From JBBDNV01 sp040877415 (GTDB lineage: Bacteria > Planctomycetota > Planctomycetia > Pirellulales > PALSA-1355), in contig JBBDNV010000211.1 in assembly GCA_040877415.1 (NCBI GenBank), positions 1 through 9,171 of the forward strand: a DNA stretch of 9,171 nt. The letters run 5' to 3'. Made by a program: the position numbers and the translations under genes. Under the pieces are notes generated by a model. The model saw nothing but the letters and a program-made list of their open reading frames with translations, ran no database searches and was not told where the DNA came from. Each line of letters opens with the position of its first letter. The first letter of the stretch is position 1. Below, piece after piece: positions 1 through 6,791 of the stretch.

Positions 1-1021
1 AAGCCTCGTCGTAGCGCGACTCGACCAGCCGCGGAAAGCGGTCGAACGAGGCGTGCAGCAGGCGGTTCATCTGGTTCATGCCGCCGCGCGGCGGGACGTA
101 TGCGCCAATCTCGTCCGCGAAGCACAACAGCCCGACCGAATCGCCTTTGCCGAGCGCGACGTAGCTGAGCATCAAGGCGGCGTTGAACGCGTGATCCAGA
201 AGGCTGATCCCCTCGACCGTGCCCGTCATCATCCGCCCGCAATCGACCAGAAACAGCACGCGCTGGCTCTGGTTAACCTGAAAATCCTTGACGGTCAGCT
301 TGCCGCGCCGGGCGGTGCTGCGCCAGTCGATGTGCTTGTAGTTGTCGTCGAGCGTGTAATCGCGCAGCCGCTCGAACTCGTTGTCCTGGCCGACGCGCCG
401 CGTGCGCCGCAAGCCCACCAGGCTCAGCCGGTCGGTTCGGGCAAGCAAAGCATACTCGCGCATCTGCCGCATGTCGGGATAGACGTGCAGGGAGTTTTCG
501 GCCGGATACGTCAAGTCGCGCTGCCAGAGCTTCAACCGGCTGGTGACGCGCAGATAAACCGCCTCCAGGCGAAACGCTCCGCGCCGCCGGGCCGCGAGGT
601 GGTAGTGCGCAGTCGAGCGGCTTAAGGCCGGCAAGCGCAGAGCGAATTGCTCGGGATCGGCGTCGCAGTCGTCGGGGACTTCATCGCGCACCGAAACCTC
701 CAGGGGGTGGCGCGAGCGGTTGCTGATCGAAAGCTTTACGGGATGCGGCTTCTTGAGCGACGCGATCCGGCCCATTTCCCGCCCGCAATCGAACCACGAG
801 CGGCGCGGTACCGTCGCCAGATCGAGCAAATACACGGCTGCCAACAGCACGTCCAGCGCCACCAGCCAGGGAAGAAAATGCCGCGTGGCCACCAGACCGA
901 CCGACACCACGGCCCCGACCAGGGCCCACCACACCATCGACGGGCGCGGATAAATCTGCTTCGCCCAGCCCAGGACGGCCAGCAAGAGCGGGATCAGGAT
1001 CAAGAGCGCAAGGGCGTTCAC
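1..1021 (-). CDS. DUF58 domain protein (VWA-like MoxR partner), C-terminus cut by the window edge
   Basis: The reading frame opens at a GTG that overlaps the MoxR stop codon (GTGA, 1018-1021). A GAGGT Shine-Dalgarno (complement of 1031-1035) lies 9 nt upstream. It stays open for 340 codons to the window edge, so perhaps the last quarter of the protein is missing. Residues 2-20, 30-47 and 49-68 are hydrophobic and probably form membrane helices, followed by a beta-rich stretch. The DUF58 signature lies at 217-238, with RLRDYTLDDNYKHIDW then STAR. The start of a von Willebrand A-like fold follows at 255-264 (VLFLVDCGRMM). Known: DUF58 proteins are almost always encoded beside MoxR ATPases and are thought to be their clients or adaptors at the membrane. 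Odd: the usual metal-site pattern DxSxS reads D260-C-G-R-M264, so a classical MIDAS metal site is unlikely. The family call is firm; the molecular role is inferred. Confidence 0.93.
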   Translation of the reverse strand, partial: MNALALLILIPLLLAVLGWAKQIYPRPSMVWWALVGAVVSVGLVATRHFLPWLVALDVLLAAVYLLDLATVPRRSWFDCGREMGRIASLKKPHPVKLSISNRSRHPLEVSVRDEVPDDCDADPEQFALRLPALSRSTAHYHLAARRRGAFRLEAVYLRVTSRLKLWQRDLTYPAENSLHVYPDMRQMREYALLARTDRLSLVGLRRTRRVGQDNEFERLRDYTLDDNYKHIDWRSTARRGKLTVKDFQVNQSQRVLFLVDCGRMMTGTVEGISLLDHAFNAALMLSYVALGKGDSVGLLCFADEIGAYVPPRGGMNQMNRLLHASFDRFPRLVESRYDEA

Positions 1022-2055
1022 AGCCTGGGCACCTCGATCGAACGGATCAGCTCGCGAAGTTGGTCGTCGGTCGTGTGGCCTTCCACTTCGGCTTCAGCGG
1101 AGAGCACGATCCGATGTCTAAGCGCCGGCAGCGCGAGGTCGACCACGTCGTCGGGCACGACGAAATCGCGGCCCCGAAACGCGGCCAGCGTGCGGGACCC
1201 CTGTACCAGGGCGATGCCGGCCCGCGGCGACGCTCCCAGGTGAAATTGCGGCCACTGGCGCGTCAACCGCACCAGGGCGTTGATGTAGGCGAACAATTTG
1301 TCCTCGATGTGCACGCCGCCGCACAGGACGGTCATCTCCACGATTTCCTCCGGCGACGTGACGACCTCGAGCGTTTGATCCAGCCGCGCGTCGAGATCGA
1401 CCTGCTTGCCGTGCTGCTTGAGGATGGCGATTTCCTCCTCGACCGACGGATAGTCGGCGACGATTTTGAACATGAAGCGGTCGAGCTGCGCCTCGGGCAG
1501 GTTGTAGGTGCCTTCCGATTCGAGCGGATTCTGCGTGGCCAGAACCAGGAACGGCCGCTTCAGCTTGTGGCTCGTGCGCTCGACCGTGACGCGATATTCC
1601 TGCATGATCTCCAACAGGGCCGCGTGCGTTTTGGCCGGCGAGCGATTGATTTCATCCGCCAGCAGAAACTGCGTGAACACCGGACCGGGCCGGAAGCGAA
1701 ACTCCTGCTGCTTCATGTCGAAGATCGGCGCGCCGGTAATGTCCGAGGGCATCAGGTCGGCCGTGAACTGGATCCGGCCGCACTGGCACCCCAGCACCCT
1801 TCCCAGGGCGCGCACAAACAGCGTCTTGCCCAGGCCCGGCACGCTTTCGATCAGCACGTGTCCGCTTGAGAACAAAGCCACCAGCGCTCCGAGCACGAGC
1901 TCGTCCTGACCGACGTAAATCTTGGCGACTTCCTCGGTGATGTGGTCGAACAGCCCTTTGGACCGCGCCACGTCGGCCGGCGTGGCGCGAGCGGCGCCGG
2001 AGAGATTGTCGAGCGTCGGCGTCGGCGCTGGATTCTGGCCGGAGATTTCTGTCAT
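1018..2055 (-). CDS. MoxR-family AAA+ ATPase (AAA_3)
   Basis: This 345-residue protein has the usual MoxR length and all ATPase motifs. They are Walker A ESVPGLGKT at 70-78, Walker B LLADEINRS at 131-139 (D134, E135), sensor 1 ATQNP at 173-177 followed by EGTYNLPEAQLDRF, and sensor 2 GASPRA at 274-279 (R278). A lid domain fills the C-terminus. MoxR ATPases are cytoplasmic hexameric chaperones that use ATP to mature or insert cofactors into VWA-domain partners and envelope complexes. The start is an ATG 6 bp after the stop of the DUF4350 gene. Only a weak AAAGG lies 13 nt upstream, so coupling to the gene before is likely. The stop overlaps the DUF58 start by 4 bp. The membrane-protein neighbours suggest it serves an envelope assembly; the exact client is unknown. 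No defect is visible. Confidence 0.97.
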   Translation of the reverse strand: MTEISGQNPAPTPTLDNLSGAARATPADVARSKGLFDHITEEVAKIYVGQDELVLGALVALFSSGHVLIESVPGLGKTLFVRALGRVLGCQCGRIQFTADLMPSDITGAPIFDMKQQEFRFRPGPVFTQFLLADEINRSPAKTHAALLEIMQEYRVTVERTSHKLKRPFLVLATQNPLESEGTYNLPEAQLDRFMFKIVADYPSVEEEIAILKQHGKQVDLDARLDQTLEVVTSPEEIVEMTVLCGGVHIEDKLFAYINALVRLTRQWPQFHLGASPRAGIALVQGSRTLAAFRGRDFVVPDDVVDLALPALRHRIVLSAEAEVEGHTTDDQLRELIRSIEVPRL

Positions 2056-2061
2056 CGGCGG

Positions 2062-3345
2062 TTAGTTGCCTTTCGATTCGGGTGGTAACGATGGGCCGGC
2101 CGCGCGCCGCCTCGGCTGGCGGGCGCTCGTCGCGGGTTCGGACGCGCTAGCGCGCGAATGTTCCGCTTGAGAGACGCGCTGGACCACGAACGGGCGATCC
2201 TTCGTGCGAGCCAATAACCGTCCGACGGCCGCCACGTGCCTGGCGAAATCGGCGGTCGATTCGGCCGCCGGCTGTTTCGGGCGCCCGAAAATCGGCCAGC
2301 GCGCAAAGCAAAAGATGACCCCCGCGACCGCCAATTGCAAGAGGATGGCGTCGAGCGGCCAGGCGCCAAACAGCGTCCACAGCGAATTGTCGGTCGAGGT
2401 CGGATCGATGGGGGGGCCGCCGGCACCGCTTTCCACGAACACGACGCGGCCCGGCTCTCCCGTGGCGGCGATCAATTTGCCGGCCAGCTTGCGGTTTTCG
2501 TGATTCACCAGCGGCAGGTTCAAGAGGAACGAGCCGTTGGCGACGAGCAGGATGCCGCTCGCCTCCCAATACGTCGTGGAATACCGCGTAACGAGCACAT
2601 CGCCGCCAAAAGTCAACAGCCGCTCGGCACGATAGGGAATCATCTTCGTGCTCAGGAAGATTTCAGCTTTCGACGGGTCGATGCCAGCGGCCCAAGGTCC
2701 CCCCAGTTTGCTCGCCCGTCGCGTATCGGCCTGTTCGTAGTAGAACCAGTCGCAGTCGAGATCGTCGGTCGCCAGGTCCCGCGGCCGGGCCGCGCGGACC
2801 TTCGCCTCGAGCTCTCGCAGTTCGTAGGCGCGTTTTTGATCGGGCCCGGCGCGGCCCATTATGTGCTTCCAGTAAAGCGGCGCCGCGTCGAAATCGCGTC
2901 CGACATACACCAGCGTCCGGCCCGGGCTCTCGTAAAGCCAGTCGTCGAACCACTCGCACACCTCGGACTTGGGGGCCGCATAGTCGTCGGGAAACCAGAC
3001 GATCGTGTCGGCCGATGCCATTTCAGAAGTGACCAGCGTGCGGCGAAAATAAACCTCGTGCCCCGCTTCGGTAAACATGCCCGCCAAAACGTCGGTGCCG
3101 TTGACGCTTGCCGAAATCGCGGGAATCTCATGGCGCCCGTAATAGCTCTCCAGCTCCGGATTCATGCAGCCGCAAACCGCCAGCACCAGCATGCCGCCAA
3201 GTGCCCGCGACAGGGTGCCAGAGGTGGCTCGCCCCCGCGTGCCGCCGACACTTCCGCCGTGCCAGGTATGGCTCGTCCGCGCGGGCGATCGGCACCGCTG
3301 GAGGGGCCCGCAGTGGCACCCGAGTTGTCGAACCGGCGCGTTCAT
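2062..3345 (-). CDS. DUF4350 domain protein, predicted lipoprotein with a C-terminal membrane helix
   Basis: The product is 427 residues from an ATG that overlaps the upstream stop (ATGA, 3342-3345). The conserved part begins after LVLAVCGC (residues 53-60), a probable lipoprotein signal with C58 or C60 as the lipid-bearing cysteine. DUF4350-like segments follow: SVNGTDVLAGMF near 80-90, IVWFPDDYAAP at 115-125, VGRDFDAAP near 148-156, GGDVLVTR at 247-254 and NGSFLLNLPLVN at 270-281. A membrane helix lies at about 330-350, then a basic cytoplasmic tail. Known: DUF4350 proteins occur in MoxR/DUF58/DUF4129 clusters, with a large domain outside the membrane and no proven function. Odd: residues 9-44 are rich in Gly, Arg, Cys and Ser, unlike a signal peptide, and coincide with a repeat-like element (3213-3321). 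Without them the N-terminus reads MNAPVRQL-LSRALGGMLVL, a normal lipoprotein leader. An internal ATG at 3192 is possible but leaves too short a leader. Family confidence is high; start confidence is moderate. Confidence 0.85.
   Translation of the reverse strand: MNAPVRQLGCHCGPLQRCRSPARTSHTWHGGSVGGTRGRATSGTLSRALGGMLVLAVCGCMNPELESYYGRHEIPAISASVNGTDVLAGMFTEAGHEVYFRRTLVTSEMASADTIVWFPDDYAAPKSEVCEWFDDWLYESPGRTLVYVGRDFDAAPLYWKHIMGRAGPDQKRAYELRELEAKVRAARPRDLATDDLDCDWFYYEQADTRRASKLGGPWAAGIDPSKAEIFLSTKMIPYRAERLLTFGGDVLVTRYSTTYWEASGILLVANGSFLLNLPLVNHENRKLAGKLIAATGEPGRVVFVESGAGGPPIDPTSTDNSLWTLFGAWPLDAILLQLAVAGVIFCFARWPIFGRPKQPAAESTADFARHVAAVGRLLARTKDRPFVVQRVSQAEHSRASASEPATSARQPRRRAAGPSLPPESKGN
3213..3321. 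repeat. Repeat-like element with 8-bp terminal inverted repeats inside the DUF4350 leader
   Basis: The segment is bounded by GGGTGCCA (3213-3220) and its exact reverse complement TGGCACCC (3314-3321). Just outside are CGACA (3208-3212) and TGTCG (3326-3330), which are also complementary. Inside are two near-identical 16-mers, TGCCAGAGGTGGCTCG (3216-3231) and TGCCAGGTATGGCTCG (3261-3276), 13 of 16 bases alike, plus further GTGCC and GGCACC units. It lies wholly in the coding frame of the DUF4350 gene. Removing 108 bp (36 codons) restores a conventional signal peptide. I infer an inserted palindromic element of the interspersed type common in planctomycete intergenic DNA. No clear target-site duplication is visible. 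Confidence 0.5.
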
Positions 3346-4064
3346 GTGGCCGCTTTCAGTTGTTGCTCGAACTGGGGCAGCCCGTTCCAACAGGCTTCGA
3401 AGCCGGCGCGGTCCAGCGGCCGTCGGCCGAAAAACACGCCTTCAAAGGTGAGCATCGTCCGCTCGAGCGGCCGTGCGAGCACGGCGAGGCGAGCCGTCTC
3501 GCGCAGGTATTGGCGGTTCGTCTTGCCTTTGGCCAGGCGGATCACCGAATACTTGTCAAGCTGGAGCAGTTCGTAGCTGAACAAGTAGATGATCGCTTCG
3601 CTGTAGTTTCCCTGCTGATAGTGGAACCGGGCCTGGCCGAGCAGATCGTCGCGGCGGCGCTCGGCCAGAAAGGGCAGGGCTTCCACCTGATCGGCATCGA
3701 GCACCCGCTCGCGCTTCGCCGCCGACGCCGCCGCCGCTCTCGCCGTTTGGATGCGCGCAAAGAGAATCAGCGCCGCCACCAATGCCGCGAGCAAAACCGC
3801 CAGCGCCGTCCACGCCAGCACGTTGAGCACCGGACCCAGGTTCCACGGCTTCCAATCCGGCGCATCGCGAAATCTGAGCGGCTTGAGCGAATCGGTCTGG
3901 CTGTCATACCAGGGGAACCAGCCGTCGGAGAAAGCCTGGCGGCCGGCGGTAATCGACTCTTGCGAATCCTTCTCGTCGGCGCGGGCCGTGGGGCCAAATC
4001 CCGCGGCTGTAACCGCAAGAACCAGCAGTGCAATGATCCAGACCTGGCGCCGCGAAACGTTCAT
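3342..4064 (-). CDS. DUF4129-type membrane protein
   Basis: The true start is the ATG at 4064, overlapping the upstream stop (ATGA, 4061-4064), with GAGG (complement of 4073-4076) 8 nt upstream. A longer in-frame reading to 4472 exists but only shadows the neighbouring gene. The 240-residue product has a signal peptide at about 1-29 (basic MNVSRRQ, hydrophobic core, cut near ARA-DE). A short exported segment containing SDGWFPWYDS follows, then a membrane helix at about 79-103. A cytoplasmic C-terminal domain holds the DUF4129-like motif QGNYSEAIIYLFSYELLQLD (151-170), then GKTNRQYLRE (180-189), a second half around ERTMLTFEGVFFGR (201-214), and a final F/W pair (222-226). Known: DUF4129 sits at the C-terminus of membrane proteins and in MoxR/DUF58/DUF4350 clusters, with no defined activity. 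It is short compared with transglutaminase-DUF4129 fusions and has no transglutaminase domain. Confidence 0.82.
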   Translation of the reverse strand: MNVSRRQVWIIALLVLAVTAAGFGPTARADEKDSQESITAGRQAFSDGWFPWYDSQTDSLKPLRFRDAPDWKPWNLGPVLNVLAWTALAVLLAALVAALILFARIQTARAAAASAAKRERVLDADQVEALPFLAERRRDDLLGQARFHYQQGNYSEAIIYLFSYELLQLDKYSVIRLAKGKTNRQYLRETARLAVLARPLERTMLTFEGVFFGRRPLDRAGFEACWNGLPQFEQQLKAAT

Positions 4065-4870
4065 GCCACGTGCCTCGTCAACCGTTCGCGCTGGGCGCGT
4101 AAATACAACTCGACCTCCCATCCTTCGTTGCGAATGCGCTGGCCGAGGTAATTCAAGAATCGGGCCACGGTAAAGTAGACCGCGACGAGCCACAGCACGC
4201 ACTGGAGCGAGATGATCTGGGCCGGCCATCCCTCGTCGAAACCCAACAGCCAATTCAATGCCATGGACTGCGTCGTCCACAGCGCCAGAATCAGGACCAC
4301 CGCCAGCAAGCCCGCAAAAATACCTCGAATCACGTAGTCCGCGCCGTTGCCGTGGTGCAACAATGAATTGCGCTTCATGGTCGAAAGCTGGCCCCCGTGG
4401 CCGACGAGTGGATTGCGCTCCAGCAGAATAACTTCGTTCAAATAAGGCCACAGCACGTAAGGAATGATCCACGTCAGAATGGGCACGATCAGCACGGTCC
4501 GCACGATCAATTGAAACAGGATCAATTGCGGCAAGCAGGCCACGAACTGACGGGCCATCTGTTTTCGGCTGGGCTGCTCCAAAAACATCGCCTGCCCGAG
4601 GTACAACGTCAAAGGCGCCGTCGCCAGCGGCGCCTCGATCATCACCAAGATAGTCGCCAGCGTCACGGCGTCGAAACCCGCGCCTTCTCCGAGCCCGGCG
4701 CCGTAGTAATAGTCGATGATTGCGTAGTTGATGATCGTCATCGGCAGCACACCCACGAGCGCGCTGGCGAACAGCCCGCCGGCGTGCGCGCGGATCACGT
4801 GCAGCGCCAGGTCGAGATTGTCGAGCCAGGAGCGTTCGCGAACGGCGATTCGAGTGTGGTCAATGCGCAC
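4061..4870 (-). CDS. Polytopic membrane protein of the MoxR operon, family not recognised
   Basis: I do not recognise a named family in this 269-residue protein. The GTG at 4870 is chosen because AGAGG ends 5 nt upstream and no ATG follows in frame before the conserved-looking start. The gene therefore overlaps the end of the SpoIIM-like gene by 11 bp. A roughly 30-residue amphipathic N-terminus (RERSWLDNLDLALHVIRAHAG) precedes hydrophobic stretches at about 32-52, 69-97, 113-150 (long enough for two helices), 182-199 and 219-240, giving about six membrane passes. The C-terminus is charged (RNEGWEVELYLRAQRERL) and probably cytoplasmic. No catalytic motif is apparent. Its position between SpoIIM and DUF4129 genes, overlapped on both sides, argues that it belongs to the same envelope machinery. 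It could be a distant relative of glycerophosphodiesterase-associated membrane domains, but I cannot show this. Confidence 0.85.
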   Translation of the reverse strand: MRIDHTRIAVRERSWLDNLDLALHVIRAHAGGLFASALVGVLPMTIINYAIIDYYYGAGLGEGAGFDAVTLATILVMIEAPLATAPLTLYLGQAMFLEQPSRKQMARQFVACLPQLILFQLIVRTVLIVPILTWIIPYVLWPYLNEVILLERNPLVGHGGQLSTMKRNSLLHHGNGADYVIRGIFAGLLAVVLILALWTTQSMALNWLLGFDEGWPAQIISLQCVLWLVAVYFTVARFLNYLGQRIRNEGWEVELYLRAQRERLTRHVA

Positions 4871-5831
4871 GCGAGCCTCTGCCCATCAATCCCAGACCGA
4901 AAACGTAGCACAGCAAGATCACCACGGAGAGTGCGGCCACCGCCGCCTTGACGGCGTACGGCGCCCTTGAAGGGGACAAAAACCCCTCGATGATCGCGGC
5001 CAGGCAAAACAGGATGACGGCCGCGGCCATGGTCGGCGTGGCTTCGCCGACGGCCCGCCGCAACGACGCGCCGCGCGACAGCCCGCCGGTGGCAATCAGC
5101 GAAAAGCCCAGCCGCATGCCGGCCGCGGCCGAAAACACGATGGCCGTCAGCTCGAACGGACCGTGGGCCGTGACGAACTCCAGGAAATTGCCGCGCTGGT
5201 CGACGGAGAGCATATGTCCGAACATCGCGCCGAGCTGCACGGCGTTGGATACGGTGATGAACAATCCACCGACGCCGAGGATCAGCCCGCCGGCGAAACA
5301 GCGCAATCCGATGCCGGCGTTGTGGAAGACGTAAAAGCCGCCCATGGCGCTGCCCATTTCGCCGCCGCGGCCGCGCGGTGGCTCGGAAAAGCTGTGTTCC
5401 AGCGACGCCAGGGCATCGGCGCCGACGACCTGCTCGCAGTACTTCCGTGACGCGGCTCCCAGCGCCAGCGAGGCGAAGAAGATGCCCCAAAAAATGGCAA
5501 ACGCCAGCCACAGTGCCCGGTCGCCCAGCAGCCGGCGCGGCACGTTTTGAAACATTTCCTGGGCCCAGGCCCGCCAGCGAAACATCTTGCTGCGATAGAG
5601 CTGGTTGTGCGCCCGACCGACCAGGTCGTGCAGATATTGCACCGTGTGGGGCGGCAATTGATAGGCGTCGGCCAGCGCCAGATCGGCGCACGCGCTGCGG
5701 TAGGCGCTGGCGAATCGCAGCGTGCCGGCGGCCCCGAGCTTCCGCGAGCGTCCGCGCTCGAGATCCTTGCACATCGACTCGAGCTCGCCCCATCCGGCGC
5801 GCCGGCGTTCCAATAGCTGGGAAACTTTCAT
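4860..5831 (-). CDS. Stage II sporulation protein M-like (SpoIIM/DUF95) membrane protein
   Basis: The start is the ATG at 5831, overlapping the RDD gene stop (ATGA, 5828-5831). A strong GGAGGT (complement of 5841-5846) lies 9 nt upstream. The 323-residue product has a soluble helical N-terminal region of about 100 residues, then membrane segments near 106-125, 173-195, 226-247, 266-284 and 293-315. SpoIIM/DUF95 hallmarks are FHNAGIGLRCFAGGLILGVG (169-188), the VTAHGPFELTAIVFSAAAGM run (220-239) and AAIIEGFLSP (278-287). In Bacillus, SpoIIM works with SpoIID and SpoIIP in peptidoglycan remodelling during engulfment. No sporulation partners are seen here and planctomycetes do not sporulate, so the role is not inherited from that name. 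It is best read as a membrane subunit of the MoxR operon, as in the actinobacterial moxR2 loci. Confidence 0.92.
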   Translation of the reverse strand: MKVSQLLERRRAGWGELESMCKDLERGRSRKLGAAGTLRFASAYRSACADLALADAYQLPPHTVQYLHDLVGRAHNQLYRSKMFRWRAWAQEMFQNVPRRLLGDRALWLAFAIFWGIFFASLALGAASRKYCEQVVGADALASLEHSFSEPPRGRGGEMGSAMGGFYVFHNAGIGLRCFAGGLILGVGGLFITVSNAVQLGAMFGHMLSVDQRGNFLEFVTAHGPFELTAIVFSAAAGMRLGFSLIATGGLSRGASLRRAVGEATPTMAAAVILFCLAAIIEGFLSPSRAPYAVKAAVAALSVVILLCYVFGLGLMGRGSRAH

Positions 5832-6688
5832 CGGATGGCGACCTCCGCCGCGGCCATCTGGGCGGCTTCGGCTTCCGCCGAAACGGGCCGCTCGCCGCCG
5901 GCCCCCTCGGCGATGAAGGTTCGGTAATACAGCGCGCACAAAAGCAAATCAGGGTTCGTGTCCGCCGGCAGGGCGAACCGCTGGCACAAGGGCTCGGCCA
6001 GCGTGCGGGCGATTTCGAAGCGGCGGGCCGGCGAAAACAGCTCGCGCCGCGCCACGTAGACCGACAGTGCGTGCCCCATCGCCCGGCCGGCCACGAAATG
6101 CACCGGCAGGCTCTGCGCGAAACGCACGACTGCTTCCTGCTGGATCGGCGCGACGCCCCGCAGCACGCTGCGCCGTTCGACCACCACGATCGTGCCGCAC
6201 GCCAAATCGCCCAGCCGCTGATACCGGTCGCTGGCCGACATCGACACCAGGGCCACCATGTAGAACGGTATACTGAGCTCGGCGCTCGGTCCCCAGACGG
6301 GCATGGCGTCGACGCTGCGCAACACGTTGCGCATCACGGCCTGCATGGCGTTGATCGGCTGGCCGTCGACCGAGAGCACGCGCAGGCCCATCAATCGCTT
6401 GCCGGGCGTTTGCCCGTTCCAAAACGTCTCGAACAATCCGAAATAGAACCAGCTCACCACGAACGCCACGAGCAGCCACAGCCCGAAGCTCAGCCCCGCC
6501 AGCACCCCCAGCGACGACCACAGCCCCACCGCGATCAGGGTCGCCAGCAGGAAGGAAACCGAGATCGCGCAGTCGATCAGATAGGCGGGCAGCCGGCGGA
6601 ACGGGCCGGCCAGCAGGTAGTGGAACGCGATGTTCTCGGGCGTGACGATTTCGATGTGCGAATCGAGTTGTCTCGGCGGCTTAGACAT
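5828..6688 (-). CDS. RDD family membrane protein
   Basis: This is the first gene of the minus-strand operon, 286 residues. The ATG at 6688 is chosen over a TTG one codon upstream. No Shine-Dalgarno is visible, which fits the leaderless promoter proposed just upstream. The RDD domain spans about 20-170. It has FRRLPAYLIDC (30-40) with the Arg and Asp that name the family, membrane helices at about 40-58 and 62-85, GQTPGKRLMGLRV (92-104) before a third hydrophobic segment (139-151), and the closing RLGDLACGTIVV (158-169). The remaining 115 residues are a soluble tail with no recognised fold. Known: some RDD proteins act in cation exchange, but most are uncharacterised. Next to SpoIIM and MoxR genes it is more likely a structural membrane subunit. 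Its stop overlaps the SpoIIM start by 4 bp. Confidence 0.93.
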   Translation of the reverse strand: MSKPPRQLDSHIEIVTPENIAFHYLLAGPFRRLPAYLIDCAISVSFLLATLIAVGLWSSLGVLAGLSFGLWLLVAFVVSWFYFGLFETFWNGQTPGKRLMGLRVLSVDGQPINAMQAVMRNVLRSVDAMPVWGPSAELSIPFYMVALVSMSASDRYQRLGDLACGTIVVVERRSVLRGVAPIQQEAVVRFAQSLPVHFVAGRAMGHALSVYVARRELFSPARRFEIARTLAEPLCQRFALPADTNPDLLLCALYYRTFIAEGAGGERPVSAEAEAAQMAAAEVAIR

Positions 6689-6696
6689 CAAGGGTC

Positions 6697-6725
6697 ATTA
6701 TTCGCCGAGCGGCGAAATGCCGCAA
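6697..6725 (-). promoter_or_regulatory. Candidate promoter for the seven-gene operon, possibly leaderless
   Basis: On the minus strand TTGCGG (complement of 6720-6725) is followed after 17 nt by AATAAT (complement of 6697-6702). These match the sigma-70 consensus at 3 of 6 and 5 of 6 bases. The -10 box ends 8 nt before the ATG of the RDD gene, so transcription would begin at or next to that ATG. The gene lacks a ribosome binding site, which agrees. The -35 box overlaps one of the 12-bp palindromes. This is inference from spacing and consensus only. Confidence 0.35.
6701..6716. repeat. Short hairpin TTCGCC-GAGC-GGCGAA
   Basis: A perfect 6-bp inverted repeat with a 4-nt loop sits between the -10 and -35 boxes of the candidate operon promoter. 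It has no T-run and lies upstream of the gene, so it is not a terminator. It could be an operator or simply part of the palindromic intergenic DNA. Confidence 0.4.
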
Positions 6726-6730
6726 GCGGC
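6719..6730. repeat. Palindromic repeat GCCGCAAGCGGC, copy 1
   Basis: This is a near-palindrome (GCCGC, AA, GCGGC) found again exactly at 6792-6803. Both copies lie in the divergent intergenic region. Similar GCCGCTTGCGGC units are, as I recall, frequent in Pirellulales intergenic DNA, so they may be interspersed repeats and not operators. Confidence 0.55.
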
Positions 6731-6791
6731 CAATCGCTTGCTAGCCGGGCGATGCTGGATTAAGTTGCACACTCTGGTTCAGTGGCGCTAA

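Noticed and set aside
2141..2152. Perfect 12-bp palindrome CGCGCTAGCGCG
   Set aside because: It lies inside the basic C-terminal tail of the DUF4350 coding region and can arise from GC-rich codons. No second copy was seen.
2236..3576. Long plus-strand open frame (446 codons) opposite DUF4350/DUF4129
   Set aside because: It is the antisense shadow of well-supported minus-strand genes in GC-rich DNA. It is rich in Arg, Gln, Ala and Gly and shows no domain or motif.
4064..4472. N-terminal extension of the DUF4129 gene up to 4472
   Set aside because: The extra 136 residues overlap the conserved membrane-protein gene in another frame. The ATG at 4064 has a Shine-Dalgarno, a signal peptide and a 4-bp overlap.
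5831..5939. N-terminal extension of the SpoIIM gene up to 5939
   Set aside because: The added residues are Arg/Gly-rich shadow of the RDD gene. GGAGGT 9 nt before the ATG at 5831 fixes the start.
5378..6763. Long plus-strand open frame (461 codons) opposite SpoIIM and RDD
   Set aside because: It covers two convincing membrane-protein genes on the other strand and has low-complexity Arg/His/Gln composition without a recognisable fold.
6738..6766. TTGCTA, 17 nt, TAAGTT as a plus-strand promoter for the SDR gene
   Set aside because: The spacing is right but the match to consensus is weak, and such matches are expected by chance in 150 bp.
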